From assembly GCA_035506135.1 (NCBI GenBank), contig DATJPY010000076.1, positions 21,579 through 85,578 on the forward strand: a DNA stretch of 64,000 nt, in the 5' to 3' direction. Positions 35,644 to 43,425 of the stretch are shown here, piece after piece. How positions within the stretch are numbered: position 1 is the first letter of the stretch; each line of letters begins with the position of its first letter. The notes under the pieces were generated by a model. The model saw nothing but the letters and a program-made list of their open reading frames with translations, did no database searches and was not told where the DNA came from. The position numbers were made by a program, and so were the translations under genes. Origin of the DNA: DATJPY01 sp035506135 (lineage in GTDB: Bacteria > Myxococcota_A > UBA9160 > PR03).

Positions 35644-36434
35644 GCGAGGGCGTGCTCGCCGAGATCCTGGCGCACAAGCGCGAGGAGGTCGCCGACGCCA
35701 AGCGTCGGGTCCCGCCGCAGGCGATGCGCGAGCGGGCGGCCGCCGCTTCGGAGCCCACGCGCGGCTTCCGCGCGTCGCTCCTCCGGGCACCGCGGCCGCG
35801 CGTCGTCGCCGAGCTGAAGCCCCGCTCGCCGAGCCGCGGCGTGATCCGCGCCGACTTCGATCCCATCGGCTGCGCCAAGGCGTATGCGGACGCCGGCGCC
35901 GCGGCGCTCTCGGTGCTCACCGATCGGCGCTACTTCGGCGGGGATCTCGCGCTGCTCGAGGCCGTGCGCCGCGAGGTGGCGCTCCCGCTGCTGCGCAAGG
36001 ACTTCGTCGTCGATCCCTACCAGGTGGACGAGGCGCGGGCCGCCGGGGCCGACGCCGTCCTGCTGATCGCGCGCGCGCTCGCGCCCGAGGCGCTCGTGGC
36101 GCTGCGCGAGCGGGCCGCAGGCCTCGGGCTCGACGCGCTCGTCGAGGTGCACGACGCGGACGAGCTCGAGATCGCCCTCGCCGCGGGTGCCGACTTGGTG
36201 GGCATCAACAACCGCAATCTCGCTACGTTCGAGACCGATCTCGCGACCAGCGAGCGGCTCGCCCCGCAGCTCGCGGGCCGGGGGGTCGTCGTGGTGGCCG
36301 AGAGTGGCATCTTCACGCACGCCGACGTGCGCCGGCTCGAGGCGGCCGGCGCCGACGCCGTGCTCGTCGGCGAGGCTCTGATGCGCGAGCCCGACGTGGG
36401 CCGCGCCCTCGCCGAGCTACGGGGGAGGCCGTGA
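35640..36434 (+). CDS. trpC: Indole-3-glycerol-phosphate synthase
   Basis: A 264-residue (beta/alpha)8 enzyme decarboxylating and cyclising CdRP. Visible catalytic segments are VVAELKPRSPSRGVI (lysine), LRKDFVVDPYQVDEARAAGADAVLLI, ALVEVHDADEL, VGINNRNLATFETDL and VVAESGIFTHADV. The usual AEIKxxSPS is slightly altered to AELKPRSPS. It is separate from TrpF here. ATG 35640 overlaps the trpD stop (ATGA), and its stop overlaps the trpF GTG. Confidence 0.96.
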   Translation: MSEGVLAEILAHKREEVADAKRRVPPQAMRERAAAASEPTRGFRASLLRAPRPRVVAELKPRSPSRGVIRADFDPIGCAKAYADAGAAALSVLTDRRYFGGDLALLEAVRREVALPLLRKDFVVDPYQVDEARAAGADAVLLIARALAPEALVALRERAAGLGLDALVEVHDADELEIALAAGADLVGINNRNLATFETDLATSERLAPQLAGRGVVVVAESGIFTHADVRRLEAAGADAVLVGEALMREPDVGRALAELRGRP

Positions 36435-37054
36435 ACGTTCGAGTCAAGATCTGCGGCATCACCAGTCCCGACGACGCGCAGGCCGCGGTCGACGCGGGCG
36501 CCGACCTGATCGGACTCAACTTCGTGCCGGGAGCGCCCCGGGTGCTCCAGCTCGCGCAGGCCGACGCGATCGCCTCCCGGGTCGCTGGCCAGGTGGAGCT
36601 CGTGGCCGTCTTCCGGGACGCCGCCTGGAGCGAGATCGAGCGGGTGTTACGGCGCATCGAGGTGGAGCGCATCCAGCTGCACGGGGACGAGCCGCCCGAG
36701 GACGTCGAGCAGGTCGATCTCCCCACCATCAAGGCGCTGCGCGGCGCCGACGAGGAGGCGGCGGCGCGCTACCCGGGCTCGATCCTGCTGCTCGACCACC
36801 CGACGCACGGCGGCGGCCAGGGCAAGGCGTGGAACTGGGCCGATGCCGGCACCCTGATCGGACAGGGCTACGACGTGATCCTGGCGGGTGGGCTCGATCC
36901 GGAGACGGTCGGCACGGCGATCGAGGGCGTGGGCGACATGCTGCCCTGGGGCGTCGACGTCGCGACCGGCGTCGAGAGCGAGCCTCGCCGCAAGGACGCC
37001 GCCAAGATGCGCGCCTTCGTCGAGGCGGTGCGGCGCGCCGAGGGCAAGGAGTGA
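36431..37054 (+). CDS. trpF: Phosphoribosylanthranilate isomerase
   Basis: A 207-residue TIM barrel catalysing the Amadori rearrangement of PRA to CdRP. The N-terminal VKICGITSPDDAQAAVDAGAD carries the catalytic Cys (residue 8) and the acid is the Asp of ILLLDHPTHGGGQGKAWNW. VILAGGLDPETV and GVDVATGVESEPRRKD form the phosphate site. GTG 36431 overlaps the trpC stop (GTGA) and its stop overlaps trpB (GTGA). Confidence 0.96.
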   Translation: MNVRVKICGITSPDDAQAAVDAGADLIGLNFVPGAPRVLQLAQADAIASRVAGQVELVAVFRDAAWSEIERVLRRIEVERIQLHGDEPPEDVEQVDLPTIKALRGADEEAAARYPGSILLLDHPTHGGGQGKAWNWADAGTLIGQGYDVILAGGLDPETVGTAIEGVGDMLPWGVDVATGVESEPRRKDAAKMRAFVEAVRRAEGKE

Positions 37055-38262
37055 GCGCGGCGCCGGCGCAGGATCCGCCGGGACGCTTCGGCCGCTACGG
37101 CGGCCGCTACGTGCCCGAGACGCTCGTCGCGGCGCTCGACGCGCTCGCGGAGGCCTGGCCGCGGATCACCGGCAGCCCGTCCTTCCGGGCCGAGCTGGAC
37201 GACCTCCTGGTCCACTACGCGGGTCGTCCGACGCCGCTCTTCCAGGCGCGCCGGGTCGGCGCGGACCTCGGCGGCGCGCGCGTGTACCTGAAGCGCGAGG
37301 ACCTCGCGCACACCGGCGCGCACAAGATCAACAACGTGCTCGGGCAGTGCCTGCTCGCCCGTCACATGGGGAAGCGCCGCATCATCGCCGAGACGGGCGC
37401 CGGTCAGCACGGCGTCGCGACCGCCACCGCCTGTGCGCTGCTCGGCCTCGACTGCGAGGTCTACATGGGCGCGGAGGACGTGGAGCGCCAGGCGCCCAAC
37501 GTCTTCCGCATGGAGCTGCTCGGCGCCTCGGTCCGGCCTGTCACGTCGGGATCGCAGACCCTCAAGGACGCCATCAACGAGGCGATGCGGGACTGGGTGA
37601 CGAACGTCGAGACGACCTACTACTGCATCGGCTCCGTGATGGGCCCACATCCGTACCCGACGCTGGTGCGCGACTTCCAGCGCGTCATCGGCGTCGAGGC
37701 GCGCCGCCAGGTGCTGGAGGCGGAGGGGCGTCTCCCCGACGCGCTGGTGGCCTGCGTCGGTGGCGGCTCCAACGCGATGGGCCTGTTCCATCCGTTCCTC
37801 GACGACGCCGAGGTGCGCCTGATCGGCGTCGAGCCGGGCGGGGAGGGGATCGGCAGCGGCCGCCACGGCGCCACGCTGTGCGCCGGCGTGCCGGGCATCC
37901 TGCACGGCCAACGCACGCTCGTGTTGGCCGACGACGACGGACAGATCTTCCCGGCGCACTCGATCTCGGCCGGCCTCGACTACCCCGGCGTCGGGCCGGA
38001 GCACGCCTGGCTGCGCGACAGCGGGCGCGCCAGCTACGTCTCGGTGACCGACGAGGAGGCGCTGGACGCGTTTCTCTACCTGTCGCGGTTCGAGGGAATC
38101 ATCCCCGCGCTCGAGAGCGCGCACGCGATCGCCCACGTGCGGCGTCTGGCGCCGACGCTGGGCCGCGACGCCGTCCTGCTCGTGAGCCTCTCGGGCCGGG
38201 GCGACAAGGACGTACCGACCGTGCGCAAGATCCTGGCCGAGCGAGCCGCGAAGACGTCCTGA
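37051..38262 (+). CDS. trpB: Tryptophan synthase beta chain
   Basis: A 403-residue PLP enzyme condensing indole with serine. RFGRYGGRYVPETL opens the protein; the PLP lysine lies in EDLAHTGAHKINNVLGQ; ETGAGQHGVATATACALLG follows; the phosphate loop is CVGGGSNAMGLF. YPGVGPEHAWL and the C-terminal SGRGDKDV are conserved TrpB1-type motifs. GTG 37051 overlaps the trpF stop, and the trpA ATG shares one base with its stop. It works as an alpha2-beta2 complex with the next gene product. Confidence 0.97.
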   Translation: MSAAPAQDPPGRFGRYGGRYVPETLVAALDALAEAWPRITGSPSFRAELDDLLVHYAGRPTPLFQARRVGADLGGARVYLKREDLAHTGAHKINNVLGQCLLARHMGKRRIIAETGAGQHGVATATACALLGLDCEVYMGAEDVERQAPNVFRMELLGASVRPVTSGSQTLKDAINEAMRDWVTNVETTYYCIGSVMGPHPYPTLVRDFQRVIGVEARRQVLEAEGRLPDALVACVGGGSNAMGLFHPFLDDAEVRLIGVEPGGEGIGSGRHGATLCAGVPGILHGQRTLVLADDDGQIFPAHSISAGLDYPGVGPEHAWLRDSGRASYVSVTDEEALDAFLYLSRFEGIIPALESAHAIAHVRRLAPTLGRDAVLLVSLSGRGDKDVPTVRKILAERAAKTS

Positions 38263-39068
38263 TGGGCCGCATCGGCGAGCGCATGGCCGCCCTTCGCGCG
38301 CGCGGCGAGCGGGCGCTGGTGCCCTACGTGACCGCCGGCGATCCCGACCTCGGCGTGACGGAGGCGCTCCTGCCGGCGCTGGAGGCGGCGGGCGCCGATC
38401 TCCTGGAGATCGGCGTGCCCTTCTCGGATCCGGTGGCGGACGGCCCGACGATCCAGCGCGCGAGCGAGCGCGGCCTGCGCGCGGGCGCCACGCTGCGCCG
38501 CGTCCTCGGGCTGGTGAAGACCCTGCGCCCGCGCCTCTCGATCCCGCTGCTCCTGATGGGACACGCGAACCCCTTCCTGGCGATGGGCGAGCGCGAGTTC
38601 GCCGAGGCGGCCCGCGAGGCCGGGGTCGACGGCGTGATCATCCCCGACCTCCCGCCGGAGGAGGAGCCCGACTTCTTCGCCGCCCTCGAGGCCTGCGGGA
38701 TCGACGCGGTGCTGCTCGCGGCGCCGACCACGCGCGAGGAGCGCCTCGCGATGCTGGCGCGCCGCACGCGCGGCTTCCTCTACTACGTGTCGCTGACGGG
38801 TGTCACCGGCGCGCGCAGCGCGCTCCCGCCGCACCTGGCGGAGAACCTGGCCCGCATCCGCCGCGTCTCCGACGTCCCGGTGTGCGTCGGCTTCGGCGTC
38901 GCGACGCCCGACCAGGCGGCGCGCATCGGCGAGCTGGCCGACGGCGTGGTGGTCGGCAGCGCCCTGGTGGCTCGGATCGCGGCGGCCGGCTCGCGCGAGC
39001 AGGCGGTCAGCGACGCGGCGGAGTTCGTGGCGGCGCTGAAGGCGCCGCTTCGCGGGAGGCGAGGCTGA
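38262..39068 (+). CDS. trpA: Tryptophan synthase alpha chain
   Basis: A 268-residue TIM-barrel enzyme cleaving indole-3-glycerol phosphate. LVPYVTAGDPDLGVT opens the conserved part; the catalytic Glu is in LLEIGVPFSDPVADGPTIQ and the catalytic Asp in GVIIPDLPPEEE. The phosphate site is in VGFGVATPDQA and GVVVGSALV. It closes the trpGDCFBA run. A 7-bp inverted repeat with its stop codon in the loop follows, next to the convergent dipeptidase gene. Confidence 0.96.
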   Translation: MGRIGERMAALRARGERALVPYVTAGDPDLGVTEALLPALEAAGADLLEIGVPFSDPVADGPTIQRASERGLRAGATLRRVLGLVKTLRPRLSIPLLLMGHANPFLAMGEREFAEAAREAGVDGVIIPDLPPEEEPDFFAALEACGIDAVLLAAPTTREERLAMLARRTRGFLYYVSLTGVTGARSALPPHLAENLARIRRVSDVPVCVGFGVATPDQAARIGELADGVVVGSALVARIAAAGSREQAVSDAAEFVAALKAPLRGRRG

Positions 39069-39077
39069 GCGCCTCGC
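39059..39077. terminator. Hairpin at the trpA/dipeptidase convergence
   Basis: GCGAGGC (39059-39065) and GCCTCGC (39071-39077) form a perfect 7-bp stem; the 5-nt loop contains the trpA stop codon. There is no T-run, so it is an imperfect intrinsic terminator candidate, possibly used in both directions given the 21-bp gap between the two stops. Confidence 0.4.
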
Positions 39078-39089
39078 GGGTCGCCGCCG

Positions 39090-40151
39090 CTAGCCGCGGA
39101 TCGCCTCCACGACGCGCAGGAAGTTCCCGCCGAGGACCTTGCGGATGCGCTCGGCGCTCCAGCCGCGGCGGAGCATGTGCTCGACCAGGCGCGGCAGCTC
39201 GAGCGGCGAGCGCAGGTCGCGCGGCGGAACGATGGCGCCGTCCCAGTCGCTCCCGAGCGACGCGTGGTCCTCGCCCACGGTCTCGACGATGTGCGCCAGG
39301 TGGCGGACCACCGCGTCCGAGCGGCCGCCCCACCAGGGCTCGCCGAGGAAGCTCGACTGGTACATCACGCCGATCGTGCCGCCACTCCGCGCGATGGCCT
39401 GAAGCTGCTCGTCGTCGAGGTTGCGCCAGTGACGGTGCACGCCCGCGACACCGGTGTGGGTCACGATCAGCGGCAGCGTGCGGTCGTGGACGGCGACGGC
39501 GTCGAAGAAGCCCTCGCGGTTGATGTGTGCGAGGTCGACCAGGATGCGCTTCTCGTCGAGGCGCCGCACGTAGTCCTTGCCGAAGTCGGACAGCCCCTCC
39601 CCGCGGCGGGCGCCGGCGCCGGGCGCGCTCGTCACGCCGATGCGGGACGACGACAGGTGGACGAGCGTGATGCGGACCACGAGGTCGTCGGGGATCAGGT
39701 CGAGCGCGTCGAGGTCGCGGTCCAGCGCATTGCCGCCCTGGATGCCGAGGAAGGCGCCGTGACGTCCCTCCGCGGCGGCGCGGCGGTACTCCGCCGCGTT
39801 GCGCACCACGCGGATCTCGCCCGGCACGCCCTCGAGGATGCCCTGGAGCCGCCGCAGGTTCTCGACCAGCACCTGCGGGCGGCGCGTCGCAGGCCGCAGC
39901 GGATTGGTGGTGATCACCCAGGTGGCGCCGCCGAGCCGGGCCGCGCGGACGCGCGGGAGGTCGACTTGCGAGAGGAACCACCCGGCGGTCGGGCCGAGGC
40001 CGTGCCGCCGGTGCAGGTCGTAGCCGAGGATCCGGGTCCAGATGAACGAGTCGAGGTGCAGATCGAGGACGTCGCTCGCGAGGTAGATCTCCACCGCCTC
40101 GCGCGAGACGTCGAGTCGACGCGCCCAGGCCGAGACGTCCGGCGTAGACAA
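39090..40151 (-). CDS. Membrane dipeptidase family M19 protein with Glu-to-Gln change
   Basis: A 353-residue protein of the renal dipeptidase (M19) family. Most zinc ligands are recognisable: DLHLDSF (H32, D34), VDLAHINREGFFDAV, LIVTHTGVAGVHRHWRNLDD and LGSDWDGA. The bridging glutamate, normally in an EGG motif, is glutamine here (GIQGGN, Q138), so binuclear zinc chemistry may be altered or lost. There is no signal peptide, unlike the mammalian enzyme. The start is TTG 40151, 5 bp after the stop of the tocopherol-cyclase-like gene. Dipeptide hydrolysis should not be assumed. Confidence 0.88.
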   Translation of the reverse strand: MSTPDVSAWARRLDVSREAVEIYLASDVLDLHLDSFIWTRILGYDLHRRHGLGPTAGWFLSQVDLPRVRAARLGGATWVITTNPLRPATRRPQVLVENLRRLQGILEGVPGEIRVVRNAAEYRRAAAEGRHGAFLGIQGGNALDRDLDALDLIPDDLVVRITLVHLSSSRIGVTSAPGAGARRGEGLSDFGKDYVRRLDEKRILVDLAHINREGFFDAVAVHDRTLPLIVTHTGVAGVHRHWRNLDDEQLQAIARSGGTIGVMYQSSFLGEPWWGGRSDAVVRHLAHIVETVGEDHASLGSDWDGAIVPPRDLRSPLELPRLVEHMLRRGWSAERIRKVLGGNFLRVVEAIRG

Positions 40152-40156
40152 CGGCG

Positions 40157-41131
40157 TTAGCCCCGGAGCAGGCGCTCGAGGTCGCCGTGCACCTCGAGGC
40201 CGGCGCAGCGCCCGCGGCCCTCGAAGAGCACGCCGCCGTCCCGGCGCGAGAGCCGGATCGACACCTCGGCCGAGAGGGTCTCGTCGACGCGCTTGTGCAT
40301 CTCGGTCCGCACCGGGCTGGCCAGCAGGCCGCCTGCGGCGCGCGCGGCGACCATCTCGAGGCGCAGGCGGCGATCGCGCACCGACCAGGTCACGTGCTCG
40401 TCGTCGATCGCCAGCGCCTCGGTCTGCGCGCCGGTGTAGGTGGCGAAGCGGTGCAGCACGCCCTCGTGCAGGAGCCCGACGATGAAGCCCCGGAACGAGC
40501 TCCGGAGCCAGGGGATGATCGCGATCGACGCGGACAGCGAGGTGCCTCGGGTCTCGAAGTGGTTGGTCTGCATCCACACGTACGCGGCGGGGAAGGCCTG
40601 GCCCCAGTCCTTCTCGAGATAGCCGCGGCCGCCGCTGAAGTCGATCCTCTCTCCGGCGATGCGCAGGCTTCCCTCGATCGAGTGATCCAGCGAGGGCACG
40701 CCGTGGTAGCACTCCATGAAGGGGACCCACGCGTAGGGCCCCATGATGCCGGGCGAGCGCCAGCGGACGGGCCACGGCACCGGGCCGCGGAAGCGCAGCT
40801 CGCCGTCGATCGGCCGCTCGGGCGAGTCGATCCGGAGCGCGAGGGCTTCGGCGCCGAAGCGGCTCGCTCCGACGCGCACGTCGAAGGCGTCGCGCGCCGC
40901 GCGGAACTCGTCGGTCCGATACGCGTGGTAGGTCGCGCGGCCCGTGCTCCCGTCGAGCACCTGGACGAAGGCCTCGCCGCTCGCGTCGCGCTCGCCGAGG
41001 AAGATGCCCGGGATCACCGCCCAGCGCTGCCGCTCGCTCGCGTCGACGAGCTTGTAGTACCAGCCCTCGAAGAAGGGCCCGCGCTTGCGAGGCGAGCCGT
41101 GGTAGCGCTCCGGATGCAGGATGCCGCGCAC
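40157..41131 (-). CDS. Tocopherol cyclase family protein
   Basis: A 324-residue protein resembling plant/cyanobacterial tocopherol cyclase (Pfam Tocopherol_cycl). Diagnostic pieces are the N-terminal HPERYHGSPRKRGPFFEGWYYKLV and the central GGRGYLEKDWGQAFPAAYVWMQTNHF, with WVPFMECYHGVPS between. Bacterial members are often uncharacterised lipocalin-like proteins, and no tocopherol pathway genes are nearby, so a cyclase role is unproven. GTG 41131 lacks a clear Shine-Dalgarno but has AT-rich AGTATACGCT 9-15 nt upstream. It is divergent from the HEARH gene and 5 bp upstream of the M19 gene. Confidence 0.85.
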   Translation of the reverse strand: MRGILHPERYHGSPRKRGPFFEGWYYKLVDASERQRWAVIPGIFLGERDASGEAFVQVLDGSTGRATYHAYRTDEFRAARDAFDVRVGASRFGAEALALRIDSPERPIDGELRFRGPVPWPVRWRSPGIMGPYAWVPFMECYHGVPSLDHSIEGSLRIAGERIDFSGGRGYLEKDWGQAFPAAYVWMQTNHFETRGTSLSASIAIIPWLRSSFRGFIVGLLHEGVLHRFATYTGAQTEALAIDDEHVTWSVRDRRLRLEMVAARAAGGLLASPVRTEMHKRVDETLSAEVSIRLSRRDGGVLFEGRGRCAGLEVHGDLERLLRG

Positions 41132-41210
41132 GGAGCTGAGCGTATACTGGCTGCGACGCGACCGCTGCCGCCCCGAGGCCGCAGCCCGGTCGACGAAGGA
41201 GGCGACGCGA

Positions 41211-41858
41211 GTGGGTGAGGGTGCGCGCCGGCCGGGCGCCCCGGCGGCAGGGTGGCTCCCGGAGCGGGAACGCCTCGCCGCGCTGGCGCGGGCGATCGAG
41301 CCGAGCGTGCGCCTGCAGACGAAGGACGGCTGGCACTGGCGCGTCCTCGCGCGCCTCGCGTCCGCGGCGACCTTCGGCGGCATCTCGCAACGGGTCTTCC
41401 TCGAGCAGTACGCGACGACGCTCGGACCGCTGCACGGCTATCCCGCCGCGTGGAGCGCGGAGCGCGTCGAGCGCACGCTCGTGCACGAGGCGCGCCACAC
41501 GCGTCAGGCGCGCTGGTGCGGCCTCGGCCTTCATCCGTGGCTCGGGCTGCCGCTCTTCGCCTTGCTCTACCTCGCGCTTCCATTCCCGGTGGGCCTCGGG
41601 CTGGCGCGGGCGCTCTTCGAGCTCGATGCGGACCGCGCCGCGTGGCGCCATGCGCTGCGCCAGGGCGCAGCGCCCGACGCGATCCGCGCGCGGGCTCGCG
41701 AGTTCGCGTCGCGAGTCTGCTCGGGCCACTACGGCTGGCCGATTCCGCGGCGCGCGGGTGTGGCGCTCTTCGGGGCCGCGGCGGAGCGCGCGATCGCGGC
41801 GCACGCGCGCGCATCGGCGGCGGGCGCGGAGACGGCATGGTCTGGCTCCGCACGCTGA
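41211..41858 (+). CDS. Putative membrane-associated zinc peptidase (HEARH motif), unrecognised family
   Basis: A 215-residue protein of no family I can name. It contains a gluzincin-like HExxH in TLVHEARHTRQARW (H92, E93, H96), a membrane segment (about 109-134, LGLPLFALLYLALPFPVGLG) and then FELDADRAAWRHA, where E137 could be the third zinc ligand. The preceding FLEQYATTLGPLHGYP is helix-like. GTG 41211 is chosen because GGAGG lies 8 nt upstream. A TATACT box is at 41143-41148. Protease activity is inferred from motif layout alone. It overlaps the following ICMT-like gene by 22 bp. Confidence 0.75.
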   Translation: MGEGARRPGAPAAGWLPERERLAALARAIEPSVRLQTKDGWHWRVLARLASAATFGGISQRVFLEQYATTLGPLHGYPAAWSAERVERTLVHEARHTRQARWCGLGLHPWLGLPLFALLYLALPFPVGLGLARALFELDADRAAWRHALRQGAAPDAIRARAREFASRVCSGHYGWPIPRRAGVALFGAAAERAIAAHARASAAGAETAWSGSAR

Positions 41859-42307
41859 TCTTCACGGTCGTCGTGCCGGCCACGGTGACGGTCTACGTGC
41901 CCCGGTGGATCCTGTCGCGCGCCGCCGCGCCGGGCCCGGCGGGCTGGCGCTGGATTGCGCTCCTGCCGATGGCGGCCGGCGTCGCGATCTACCTGCGCTG
42001 CGCCTTCGACTTCGGCCGCGCCCGCGGCACGCCCGCTCCGATCGACCCGCCGAAGGACCTCGTCGCGGTCGGGCTGTATCGCTATACCCGCAACCCCATG
42101 TACGTAGGCGTCGCGAGCATCGTGTGGGGCGAGGCGCTGCTCTTCGCCTCGTGGGGGCTCGCCGGCTTCGCCGCGGCGGTCTGCATCGTCTTCCACGCCT
42201 TCGTCGTGCTCTACGAGGAGCCCTCGCTGCGGGGGCGCTTCGGCGAGGCCTATGCGCGCTATTGCAGCGCCGTCCCGCGCTGGCTGCCCCGTCCCAGGTG
42301 GCCGTGA
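41837..42307 (+). CDS. Isoprenylcysteine carboxyl methyltransferase-like membrane protein
   Basis: A 156-residue protein with four predicted membrane helices. The C-terminal half carries the ICMT/phospholipid methyltransferase hallmarks LVAVGLYRYTRNPMYVG and EEPSLRGRFGEAYARYCSAVPRW, which bind SAM. Bacterial members methylate lipids or unknown substrates; protein prenylation is not implied. ATG 41837 lies inside the end of the HEARH gene, and its stop overlaps the GTG of the LOG-family gene (GTGA), so all three form one operon. Confidence 0.9.
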   Translation: MVWLRTLIFTVVVPATVTVYVPRWILSRAAAPGPAGWRWIALLPMAAGVAIYLRCAFDFGRARGTPAPIDPPKDLVAVGLYRYTRNPMYVGVASIVWGEALLFASWGLAGFAAAVCIVFHAFVVLYEEPSLRGRFGEAYARYCSAVPRWLPRPRWP

Positions 42308-43425
42308 GCGAGTCGACGCGGCGGCGCTACCAGGTCCCCGACGCCGGGCTCGAACGCGACCTCGAGGCGCTGATCGAACGCGCCGAGGCGCTCTCCGGCC
42401 GGAGCGACAGCTCCGAGTCCGTGCGACAGCTCCTGGTGACGGCGCTCCGCCTCGTCTCCGACGGCGCGTCGCGCGCGGACCTGAAGCTGATGTCGAACGC
42501 GGTGAAGGAGCTGCGCCACGCCTTCCGCGTCTTCGCGCCCTACCGGCAGATCCGCAAGGTGGCGGTGTTCGGCAGCGCGCGCACGCAGCCCGGCGAGCCT
42601 GCCTTCGAGCAGGCGAGGGCCTTCGCGCAGCGGATCGCCGCGGCGGGCTGGATGCTGATCACCGGCGCGGGCGACGGCATCATGGGCGCGGCGCAGGAAG
42701 GCGCCGGGCGCGCGGCGTCGTTCGGCGTGAGCATCCGGCTGCCGTGGGAGCAGCGTGCCAACGCCGTGATCGCGGGCGATCCCAAGCTCGTGAACTTCCG
42801 GTACTTCTTCACGCGCAAGGTGATCTTCGTGAAGGAAGCCCACGCCATCGCGCTCTTTCCGGGCGGCTTCGGCACCCACGACGAGGGCTTCGAGGCGCTG
42901 ACCCTGATCCAGACCGGCCGCAGCGAGATCGTGCCGGTGGTGTTCGTGGACGCTCCGGGCGGGCACTACTGGCGCGAATGGGCCGAGTACGTCGACGCGC
43001 ACCTGCTCGCGCCCCGCCTGATCGGAGAGGCCGACACCGCGCTCTATCGGATCACGGACGACGTGGGAGAGGCCGTGCGCGAGATCACCGGCTTCTATCG
43101 CAACTACCACTCGAGCCGCTTCGTCGGCGGACGGCTGGTGCTGCGCGTTCGCACGCCTCCCGACCCCGCGCAGCTCAAGGCGCTGAACGAGCGCTTCGCC
43201 GATCTGCTGCTCGACGGCCGGATCGAGCGCAGCGACCCCCTCCCGCAGGAGTCCGCCGAGGCGGCCGGCTACGCCCGCCTCGCGCTCCACTTCGACCGGC
43301 GCGCGGTCGGTCGGCTGCGGCAGCTCATCGACCAGCTCAACGCCTGGGGGCCGCCGGAGCCCGCGCGGCGCGACGCCAGCCCGCGCGAGATCGTCGAGGG
43401 CGCAGAGGACGACGCGACCGACTAG
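42304..43425 (+). CDS. LOG family protein (lysine-decarboxylase-like Rossmann fold), long form
   Basis: A 373-residue protein. The central domain (about 75-270) has the LOG signature: VAVFGSARTQPGEPAFEQA, LITGAGDGIMGAAQEGA, and ALFPGGFGTHDEGFEALTLIQTG, corresponding to PGGxGTxxE. LOG enzymes hydrolyse nucleoside monophosphates, including cytokinin nucleotides, to free bases. The extra N-terminal (1-70) and C-terminal (270-373) regions distinguish this long form from the 190-residue plant type and resemble PpnN-like organisation. GTG 42304 overlaps the preceding stop; another GTG lies two codons earlier. Its stop shares CTAG with the convergent gene. Confidence 0.87.
   Translation: MSESTRRRYQVPDAGLERDLEALIERAEALSGRSDSSESVRQLLVTALRLVSDGASRADLKLMSNAVKELRHAFRVFAPYRQIRKVAVFGSARTQPGEPAFEQARAFAQRIAAAGWMLITGAGDGIMGAAQEGAGRAASFGVSIRLPWEQRANAVIAGDPKLVNFRYFFTRKVIFVKEAHAIALFPGGFGTHDEGFEALTLIQTGRSEIVPVVFVDAPGGHYWREWAEYVDAHLLAPRLIGEADTALYRITDDVGEAVREITGFYRNYHSSRFVGGRLVLRVRTPPDPAQLKALNERFADLLLDGRIERSDPLPQESAEAAGYARLALHFDRRAVGRLRQLIDQLNAWGPPEPARRDASPREIVEGAEDDATD

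Noticed and set aside
40157..41131. Carotenoid 1,2-hydratase (CrtC) as identity for the tocopherol-cyclase-like gene
   Set aside because: Both are lipocalin-like, but the FFEGWYYKL opening and EKDWGQAFP block fit the tocopherol cyclase family better.
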